DNA from: an uncultured Ruminococcus sp. | GTDB lineage: Bacteria; Bacillota; Clostridia; Oscillospirales; Ruminococcaceae | DNA length: 6,670 nt | Reading direction: 5' to 3' | Assembly: GCA_946537565.1 (NCBI GenBank) | Contig: CAMNFW010000116.1 | Coordinates: 1 to 6,670 of the forward strand | Shown: one piece after another, positions 1-4,305 of the stretch | How the letters are laid out: every line of letters starts with the position of its first letter | Position numbering within the stretch: position 1 is the stretch's first letter | Program-made: the position numbers and the translations under genes | Notes under the pieces: generated by a model | Seen by the model: only the letters and a program-made list of their open reading frames with translations | What the model was told of the DNA's origin: nothing | Database searches by the model: none

Positions 1-144
1 CTTGAGAGTTTCGAGACCGAAGTAGTCATCGATACCTCTGCCGTTGATAGTAACGTTGCCTGAACCGGGATAGATTCTGACTCTTGCAACGGAGTGCTTT
101 CTTCTGCCGGTTCCGTAGTAGTATTTAACTTTTGATTCGTACAT
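1..144 (-). CDS. rpsI: 30S ribosomal protein S9, N-terminal part (cut by window edge)
   Basis: S9 is a structural protein of the small ribosomal subunit whose C-terminal tail reaches the P-site tRNA. Only the first 48 residues lie in the window; the rest runs off the left edge. The visible part starts [20 protein letters not shown] and continues with [17 protein letters not shown], the standard S9 opening: a YYGTGRRK motif followed by a beta strand and the TINGRxIDDYF motif. The start is the ATG complementary to 142-144, preceded by the ribosome binding site AAGGAGGCGC (complement of 151-160). It lies 18 nt downstream of the rplM stop, the classic L13-S9 operon order, so it is co-transcribed from the promoter at 693-721. 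Identification is secure from sequence and synteny. Confidence 0.97.
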   Translation of the reverse strand, partial: MYESKVKYYYGTGRRKHSVARVRIYPGSGNVTINGRGIDDYFGLETLK

Positions 145-162
145 TATAAAGCGCCTCCTTAA

Positions 163-591
163 TTATAATTCGTAAGCGATAGGCTTCTGAGCTGCCTGGT
201 TATGCTGAGCGCCCTTATAGGTTCTCAGTCTCTTGATCTGGGCTCTGCCGAGGGAGTTATTGGGGAGCATACCGTTAACAGCGATAGTCATAGCTCTGTC
301 GGACTGATTAGCCATCATATCCTTATAGGAAATGGACTTAAGACCGCCGATCCAGCCTGTGTGCCAGTAGAACTTTTTCTGTTCAAGTTTTTTACCGGTA
401 AGGATAGCCTTATCGCAGTTAATGATGATAACATGGTCGCCGCAGTCTACGTTAGGGGTGTAGGTGGGCTTATGCTTACCTCTGAGGATATGAGCAGCTT
501 TAGCAGCAACACGTCCGAGGGGCTGTCCCTCTGCGTCGAGGATATACCATGTACGGCTTACTTCAGCCGGTTTTGCCAGTGTAGTTGACAT
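163..591 (-). CDS. rplM: 50S ribosomal protein L13
   Basis: L13 is an early-assembling protein of the large ribosomal subunit. The 142-residue product has the usual bacterial length. Visible family motifs in order: WYILDAEGQPLGRVAAKAA near the N-terminus, HILRGKHKPTYTPNVDCGDH (about residues 34-53), the strand VIIINCDKAILTGKK, YWHTGWIGGLKSIS (about 75-88), the SDRAMTIAVNGMLPNNSLGR block and the C-terminal RLRTYKGAQHNQAAQKP. The ATG is preceded by AAAAGGAGGAAAC at ideal distance (complement of about 596-607), which supports this start. rpsI follows after 18 nt. The gene has its own strong promoter and a leader of about 95 nt. In Bacillus and E. coli relatives this operon is known to be controlled by its own product through the leader; here that is only inferred. 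Confidence 0.98.
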   Translation of the reverse strand: MSTTLAKPAEVSRTWYILDAEGQPLGRVAAKAAHILRGKHKPTYTPNVDCGDHVIIINCDKAILTGKKLEQKKFYWHTGWIGGLKSISYKDMMANQSDRAMTIAVNGMLPNNSLGRAQIKRLRTYKGAQHNQAAQKPIAYEL

Positions 592-640
592 AAAGTTTCC
601 TCCTTTTAGATTTTAGAAGTTTAGGTGTAAGAGGTCAGAA

Positions 641-660
641 ACAGGCGGAAGGCCGTCTGT
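641..660 (-). promoter_or_regulatory. Hairpin in the rplM-rpsI 5' leader, candidate L13 autoregulatory element
   Basis: On the minus strand the leader contains ACAG-A-CGG-CCTT-CCG-C-CTGT, a 7-bp stem with one internal A/C mismatch and a 4-nt loop. A second small inverted repeat, TCAC-TT-GTGA (675-684), lies right at the predicted transcript 5' end. An L13 leader family is known in low-GC Gram-positive bacteria. Position and structure fit such an element, but I cannot match its consensus from memory, so the regulatory role is inference. Confidence 0.4.
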
Positions 661-692
661 AATTCAATTCTCCTTCACAAGTGACAAAATTA

Positions 693-721
693 ATTATACA
701 CAAGAAAGGGGGACTTGTCAA
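693..721 (-). promoter_or_regulatory. Sigma-A promoter of rplM-rpsI
   Basis: Minus strand: -35 TTGACA (complement of 716-721), exactly 17 nt of spacer, -10 TATAAT (complement of 693-698). Both hexamers match the housekeeping sigma consensus perfectly. Transcription should begin near 686, giving a leader of about 95 nt before the rplM ATG. Confidence 0.93.
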
Positions 722-724
722 GAG

Positions 725-741
725 TTTTTTGAGATTTTTTT
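725..741 (-). promoter_or_regulatory. Phased A-tracts upstream of the rplM promoter (UP-like element)
   Basis: On the minus strand an A6 run (complement of 725-730) and an A7 run (complement of 735-741) sit directly above the -35 box. Their centres are about 10.5 bp apart, one helical turn. Phased A-tracts at this place are typical of UP elements, which bind the alpha subunit of RNA polymerase at strong promoters. That use here is inferred from position and spacing. Confidence 0.5.
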
Positions 742-1182
742 CAATCTATATTCTGATTTCTCTTTGATTCTCTCTTGTTTTCTCGTTTTCTCTCACTATC
801 TCGTTTGTCATTTCAAATTATCGGCAACGAAATTTCGGAGAGATTCACGTTGAAATATGTTAAAAATCACAAAAGGCAGTGCTGTGAATATGCGCTGGAA
901 AACTTAAAGCTTGAAGAGAAGAAGGATAATACTGTATGATGTTGCTGCTTTTTATAACTATATTGCTTTGATTATATTATATATTTATATAGTATACTCA
1001 CGGCATCAAACTGTTTAAAACTAAAGCCTGACATTCCGGTATTCATTGCAAAAATTTCAAACTCACAATGGTAAATAAAATGAACTATTCACGATTTATT
1101 AATTTATATCAGCGCAAATCACCAATTTGGCGGTTTGTTTCTTGTTGAATATTGCCAAAAGTCTTAAGGATATTTCTACAGC
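742..1182. other. Intergenic region without a convincing gene
   Basis: This AT-rich gap separates the divergent rplM and cellulase promoters. Bases 742-812 are strongly pyrimidine-biased on the plus strand. A 29-codon reading frame with a TTG start (850-939) has a GGAG at 837-840 and an amphipathic, charged translation ending KLEEKKDNTV. It lies inside a longer stop-free stretch from 757 and could be a small peptide gene, a decayed gene end or chance. A perfect 10-bp palindrome, CGAAATTTCG, lies at 828-837. Nothing else of note was found from 940 to 1150. Confidence 0.6.
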
Positions 1183-1215
1183 CAAAGTCTATTGAAACTG
1201 CACAAAATCTATTGA
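1183..1215 (+). repeat. Two 13-bp direct repeats overlapping the cellulase -35 region
   Basis: CAAAGTCTATTGA at 1183-1195 and CAAAATCTATTGA at 1203-1215 differ at one base and are 20 bp apart, close to two helical turns. The second copy runs into the -35 hexamer. A weaker look-alike, CAAAAGTCTTA, begins at 1156. This arrangement would suit a regulator binding on one DNA face; no binding protein can be named from the sequence. Confidence 0.5.
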
Positions 1216-1240
1216 CTTTTTTTTATGTTAGTGATAAAAT
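1212..1240 (+). promoter_or_regulatory. Sigma-A promoter of the cellulase gene
   Basis: -35 TTGACT (1212-1217), 17-nt spacer, -10 TAAAAT (1235-1240). One mismatch in each hexamer and ideal spacing. Expected transcription start is near 1247, which leaves a leader of about 150 nt before the ATG at 1400. Confidence 0.88.
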
Positions 1241-1250
1241 AATTTATAGA

Positions 1251-1378
1251 CCGAGGGAAATTTCCCCCGGCGAATATGCAGTCTTTTGAGGGAGAGGCTT
1301 CATATTCAGCACTTTTTTGAGCGGTGCAATGCACTGTACACTGCTCACACATATTTTAATTCCGGCTTTGATAAGCCG
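1251..1378 (+). promoter_or_regulatory. Structured 5' leader of the cellulase mRNA with four stem-loops
   Basis: Four inverted repeats follow each other between the transcription start and the ribosome binding site. (1) 1251-1270: CCG/CGG around GGGA-AATT-TCCC. (2) 1272-1307: GAATATG pairs with CATATTC, extended inward by AG/CT after one mismatch, followed by six T at 1313-1318, so it resembles a weak terminator. (3) 1318-1326 with 1339-1347: TGAGCGGTG pairs with CACTGCTCA, nine pairs including one G-U. (4) 1363-1378: CGGCTT-TGAT-AAGCCG, a perfect 6-bp stem ending 10 nt before the ribosome binding site. Stem 3 begins within the T-run and overlaps an alternative small hairpin, GTGC-AAT-GCAC (1324-1334). 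An attenuator, a ligand-sensing leader or an mRNA-stabilising 5' end are all possible. I do not recognise a known riboswitch class. Confidence 0.6.
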
Positions 1379-1388
1379 AACATATTCT

Positions 1389-1394
1389 GGGAGG
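1389..1394 (+). promoter_or_regulatory. Ribosome binding site fixing the cellulase start
   Basis: GGGAGG lies 5 nt before the ATG at 1400 and directly precedes a typical signal peptide. The reading frame is open further upstream to a TTG at 1286, but that has no such site, and the extra residues would spoil the signal peptide. Confidence 0.85.
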
Positions 1395-1399
1395 GTATT

Positions 1400-3589
1400 A
1401 TGTTAAAACCAAAATTCATCGGCAAGCGCATTATCAGCGTTTCCGCAGCAGCTTTATGCCTGCTGTCATCACTTAAGGTAGCACCTGTTTCATTCTTCGA
1501 GACTGATGCCGCTGACACTCTTACCGCTTTCGAGATCACCGAAGATATGAAGATCGGCTGGAATCTCGGAAACGCTCTGGACGCTACAGTTACTACTAAA
1601 GACCCCGAAACCAAGCAGGACGTTTATGTTGACTTTACTTCCGTAAACTCCGAGACCGCATGGGGCAACCCCAAAACTACTAAGGAGCTTATAGACGCTG
1701 TAAAGGCTAAGGGCTTCAACACTGTAAGAGTTCCTACCACCTGGTTCCAGCATCTTCTTGATGACGGTACTATCGACCCTGAGTGGATGGCAAGAGTTCA
1801 TGAGGTCGTTGACTACGCTATCGACAACGGTATGTATGTTATCCTCAATCTCCACCACGAAAACTGGGTAAACAGAGCAGATCTCGGTACTGCTTACGAT
1901 GATATGCACGGCAAGCTCATAAATCTCTGGACACAGATCAACGCTTCCTTCGGCGACTACGATCAGCACCTTATCTTTGAGTGCATGAACGAGCCAAGAG
2001 CTTTAGGTACAAAGCATGAATGGTGGGGACCTGAGCAGAGCGAAGTAGATACTATCAACAAGCTCAATGCTGATTTCGTTAACCTTATCAGAAGCTCAGA
2101 TTCACCTTATGCAAAGACTCGTCTGCTGATGATCCCCGGCTACTGTGCTGGTTCAGACGTTTCAATGATCTCACTTATCGAGGTTCCGAAGGACGATAAC
2201 TATGTAGCTGTTTCTATCCACGCTTATGTTCCTTACAACTTCACAATGAACCCGGCGACTGCTCTTGAAGACCGTATGGAATTTGCTCCCTGGTCATCTG
2301 AGCTGGCTGCAATACTGGACGGTTTCCGTTCCACATTCCTTGATAAGGATATACCTGTTGTAGTAGGTGAGTTCGGCACCTCCAACTATCAGAACACTCA
2401 GGCAAGAATGGACTGGGCAACTCAGTACATTTCCACTGCTAAGAAATACGGTTTCCCCTGCGTGCTGTGGGACAACAACGTTGAGGTCGAGGTAAAGCCT
2501 ACTGGTGAAGCTCACGGTTACATCAACAGAAGGACCCTTGAATGGTACACAGAGTCAGAGAAGGTAGTTGACACTATGATGTCAGTTATCAACGATGATT
2601 CCATTGTATGGGGCAGTGAAAGACATCTCCCGACAGTTACACATCAGGATCTTTCCGAAGGCACTCTCTTCCTGGGCGGACCTATGGAAATTGATGCTTC
2701 CAAGTCTGACACATATCAGAACACAACTCCCGGCGGTGACGCTGCAGTTTCATGGGATCAGCTTGAAAACAAAGAGGTTGCTATAAAGTACACTGGTTCT
2801 GATCCTGTACTTTGCTTCTCCAATGAAGCTTACGGCAACTGGACTGAGATCAAGCCTTATTCAGTTGATTCAGAAAATGGCATAGCATATTTCCTTATGT
2901 CAAGCGTACCTGATGCATGGGGTGAAGATCCTGCTTCTATTGCTCATATGCAGGCTAAGACTCTTAAGGTAACAAACATTGAAGGCATATACATTCTTAA
3001 TGCACCTGAGGGCAATATTGAAGAACCAGAGGCAACTTCAAAGATCTATAAGATAAATGTAACAGATATTGACAGAGCGAAGAGCCTGGCAGTTACACTT
3101 GAAGGCACACCAGAAACGAAGCTCAACGGCTGTGTTGGCTATGTTGTTGGCGAAGACTGGAATCAGATCGAGTGGAAGGCTTCAACAGATGCAGACGGAA
3201 AGATCGTTGTAACAACACCTCTTGAAGAAATTCCTGCTGATGTTGAGAGAGTTGAGTTCCAGATCTGGTCTAACTTCAAGGAAGTTGACATGACCTCTTA
3301 TGAATTCACAGACGGCGCTCAGGAAACAACTACCACCTCTGAAACTGAGCCTGCTAAGCAGCTTGGCGATGCTAATCTTGACGGCAGGGTAACAGTAGCT
3401 GATTCAATTGCAATTCTCCAGCACATTGCGCTCCAGAATAAGTATGGTCTCACAGGTGATGCTTTGAACAACGCTGACATTTTCATGAGAGGCGATGGTG
3501 TTACAGCAAAGGACGCACTTATTATTCAGCAGATCGACGCTGGCATTTACACTATTGATCAGCTCCCGATCATGTCTGACGTTCAGTAA
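1400..3589 (+). CDS. Secreted cellulosomal GH5 endoglucanase (subfamily 4-like) with dockerin
   Basis: This enzyme likely cleaves internal beta-1,4 bonds of cellulose, xyloglucan or mixed-linkage glucan outside the cell. Product: 729 residues. Residues 1 to about 38 form a Sec signal peptide (KPKFIGKR, then a hydrophobic IISVSAAALCLLSSL core, cleavage likely near TDA/ADT). Residues 40-400 are a GH5 barrel: MKIGWNLGNALD (50-61), ETAWGNPKT (85-93), NTVRVPTTW (107-115), NLHHENW (150-156), FECMNEP with acid/base Glu198, SIHAY (His274), VVVGEFG with nucleophile Glu324, and VLWDN (Trp357). All expected catalytic residues are present; ETAWGNPKT is typical of GH5_4. Residues about 415-535 and 545-638 look like two beta-rich modules, probably carbohydrate-binding but unassigned. 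A Thr-rich linker (641-652) leads to a dockerin (655-727). Its first calcium loop is canonical (D657, N659, D661, D668); the second, DIFMRGDGVTAKD (693-705), is one residue longer than usual, a form I recall from Ruminococcus dockerins. Cys20 has no lipobox. Monocistronic, with its own promoter and terminator. Exact substrate is uncertain. Confidence 0.93.
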   Translation: MLKPKFIGKRIISVSAAALCLLSSLKVAPVSFFETDAADTLTAFEITEDMKIGWNLGNALDATVTTKDPETKQDVYVDFTSVNSETAWGNPKTTKELIDAVKAKGFNTVRVPTTWFQHLLDDGTIDPEWMARVHEVVDYAIDNGMYVILNLHHENWVNRADLGTAYDDMHGKLINLWTQINASFGDYDQHLIFECMNEPRALGTKHEWWGPEQSEVDTINKLNADFVNLIRSSDSPYAKTRLLMIPGYCAGSDVSMISLIEVPKDDNYVAVSIHAYVPYNFTMNPATALEDRMEFAPWSSELAAILDGFRSTFLDKDIPVVVGEFGTSNYQNTQARMDWATQYISTAKKYGFPCVLWDNNVEVEVKPTGEAHGYINRRTLEWYTESEKVVDTMMSVINDDSIVWGSERHLPTVTHQDLSEGTLFLGGPMEIDASKSDTYQNTTPGGDAAVSWDQLENKEVAIKYTGSDPVLCFSNEAYGNWTEIKPYSVDSENGIAYFLMSSVPDAWGEDPASIAHMQAKTLKVTNIEGIYILNAPEGNIEEPEATSKIYKINVTDIDRAKSLAVTLEGTPETKLNGCVGYVVGEDWNQIEWKASTDADGKIVVTTPLEEIPADVERVEFQIWSNFKEVDMTSYEFTDGAQETTTTSETEPAKQLGDANLDGRVTVADSIAILQHIALQNKYGLTGDALNNADIFMRGDGVTAKDALIIQQIDAGIYTIDQLPIMSDVQ

Positions 3590-3605
3590 TATCCGTAATA
3601 ATAAC

Positions 3606-3639
3606 AAAAACCCGGAAGTAGAATCTTCCGGGTTTTTTT
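3606..3639. terminator. Bidirectional rho-independent terminator shared by convergent genes
   Basis: The stem is CCCGGAAG (3611-3618), loop TAGAAT, CTTCCGGG (3625-3632), a perfect 8-bp stem. Seven T follow on the plus strand (3633-3639) and five A precede the stem (3606-3610), giving a T5 tail on the minus strand. It sits 16 nt after the cellulase stop. It should end the cellulase mRNA and also the LtaS-thioesterase transcript arriving from the right, which shows no other terminator after the thioesterase stop. Confidence 0.92.
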
Positions 3640-3711
3640 GGCTCACGATGTCGCTTGCTAAAGCTCGCTCACTCTTTCCGTGATTTGTAACATTTCAATC
3701 GCATACAGCAC
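3633..3711 (-). repeat. Repeat unit A, truncated, subtype I
   Basis: This copy carries the subtype I block ATGTCGCTTGCTAAAGCTCGC and GTGATTTGTAAC, shared with unit F, but has the GG form of the head (GGCTCACG). It breaks off after ATACAGCAC, where the T-run of unit B begins. Its own T-run coincides with the T-tail of the cellulase terminator. Confidence 0.8.
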
Positions 3712-3735
3712 TTTTTTGGCTCACGTTGCCGCTCG
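3712..3735 (-). repeat. Repeat unit B, short truncated copy
   Basis: Only the T6 run and GGCTCACGTTGCCGCTCG remain. This is identical to the head of unit E (6420-6437). It is cut directly before the T7 run of unit C. Confidence 0.75.
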
Positions 3736-3875
3736 TTTTTTTAACTCACGTTGACGCTCGTAAACTCGCTCACTCTTATCGTGATTCGTTACATACCAAT
3801 CGCATACAGCACCAATGCGGCTCGGTCACTTTGTGGTGCAACTTGTTCTGTAATTCGATTTTGTGTCATGTTACT
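3736..3875 (-). repeat. Repeat unit C, complete, subtype II
   Basis: This is a full-length copy of about 140 bp, from its T7 run through AACTCACGTTGACGCTCG to the tail ending near GTCATGTTACT. In the conserved core it differs from unit E at two positions (CACCAATGCGG against CACTAATCCGG). The tail aligns without gaps to that of unit E at clearly lower identity. Confidence 0.85.
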
Positions 3876-3903
3876 ATTTTGGCAGCGGAGATTCAGTTTC
3901 AGC

Positions 3904-4293
3904 TTACTTTTTGCTGTTAGTTTTAGCCATAAACTTTTCACTGTAAACAAGAAAGCGTTTATGTTCACCGCCGCCGATCTCACCGGCTTCATCGTATGCC
4001 ATGACGTTGAAGCAGAATTCTCTGCCGTTCACTGCGGTAAGTTCAGCGGAGGCTGCAACTCTCATACCTTTAGGTGTAGCTGAAATATGCTTAACATTCA
4101 TTTCAGTTCCGACAGTTGTTTCGCCGTCGTCAAGGTACTGGGCGAGGCAATTGCAGGCAGCCTTTTCCATTAATGCTATCATTGCTGGTGTTGCGAACAC
4201 TTCCAGCGAGCCGCTTCCCACGTTTACTGCAAGCTCAGATGATGTAACCGTAAGCTCTGCGGTTCCTTTAATACCTGTAGTTATTTCTTTCAT
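3904..4293 (-). CDS. FlK-like hot-dog fold acyl-CoA thioesterase
   Basis: This is a small cytoplasmic protein of 129 residues, one hot-dog domain, predicted to hydrolyse an acyl-CoA thioester. It resembles the family of FlK, the fluoroacetyl-CoA thioesterase. The FlK catalytic triad Thr42, Glu50, His76 has matching residues here at identical spacing: Thr35 (in FATPAM), Glu43 (in LMEKAA) and His69 (in NVKHISATPKG). The C-terminal half has the family pattern of a GMRV strand, VNGREFCFNVMAYDE and IGGGEHKRFLV. The start is the ATG complementary to 4291-4293. A TTG five codons upstream (4306-4308) is in frame, but the AAGGAG at 4300-4305 sits 6 nt before the ATG and overlaps the TTG region. It follows the LtaS-like gene by 11 nt, so it is the second gene of that operon. 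The substrate is unknown; fluoroacetate resistance is not implied. The stop codon lies inside repeat array 1. Confidence 0.85.
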   Translation of the reverse strand: MKEITTGIKGTAELTVTSSELAVNVGSGSLEVFATPAMIALMEKAACNCLAQYLDDGETTVGTEMNVKHISATPKGMRVAASAELTAVNGREFCFNVMAYDEAGEIGGGEHKRFLVYSEKFMAKTNSKK

Positions 4294-4299
4294 GCTTAG

Positions 4300-4305
4300 C
4301 TCCTT
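4300..4305 (-). promoter_or_regulatory. Ribosome binding site of the thioesterase, overlapping the upstream stop
   Basis: AAGGAG on the minus strand shares its first base with the LtaS-like gene's TGA stop (complement of 4305-4307) and lies 6 nt before the thioesterase ATG. A terminating ribosome would cover it, so translational coupling of the two genes is likely. Confidence 0.8.

Larger units (their letters stand above)
3633..3907 (-). repeat. Intergenic repeat array 1 (about 140-bp family, units A, B, C and a remnant)
   Basis: The whole gap between the cellulase terminator and the thioesterase stop consists of pieces of one repeat. Read on the plus strand, each unit starts with a T-run, then GGCTCACG or AACTCACG, a CTCGCTCACTC block, ATCGCATACAGCAC, a CGGCTCGGTCACTT block, GGTGCAACTTGTTCTGTAAT and a variable tail. 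Units: A about 3633-3711 (ends at CAGCAC), B 3712-3735 (ends at GCTCG), C 3736-3875 (complete). A remnant (3876-3907) holds the unit start ATTTTGGC and the unit tail TTCAGCTTAC. The thioesterase TAA lies inside that tail. On the minus strand the units are 5'-truncated and end in A-runs. Confidence 0.85.

Noticed and set aside
202..588. Long plus-strand ORF opposite rplM
   Set aside because: It is a reverse-strand shadow of a certain ribosomal protein gene, with no ribosome binding site or family features.
1286..1399. N-terminal extension of the cellulase from a TTG start at 1286
   Set aside because: No ribosome binding site at proper distance. It would put 38 residues before an otherwise perfect signal peptide, and this stretch is better explained as a structured leader. 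The ATG at 1400 has GGGAGG.
1400..1520. Lipoprotein signal peptide of the cellulase (Cys20)
   Set aside because: The residues before Cys20 (AAAL) do not form a lipobox, and a dockerin protein is expected to be released to a scaffoldin.
3633..3907. CRISPR array or insertion sequence as explanation of the repeats
   Set aside because: Units are about 140 bp without spacers of constant size, there are no cas genes, no transposase and no terminal inverted repeats.
3789..3992. Short minus-strand ORF ending in TEQVAPQSDRAALVLYAIGM
   Set aside because: Its end is encoded by repeat unit C. The same frame reads TEQVAPQSDRAGLVLYAIEM in unit E but has a stop after TEQVAP in unit F and is truncated in A. 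It also overlaps the thioesterase gene. The repeat is non-coding in all likelihood.
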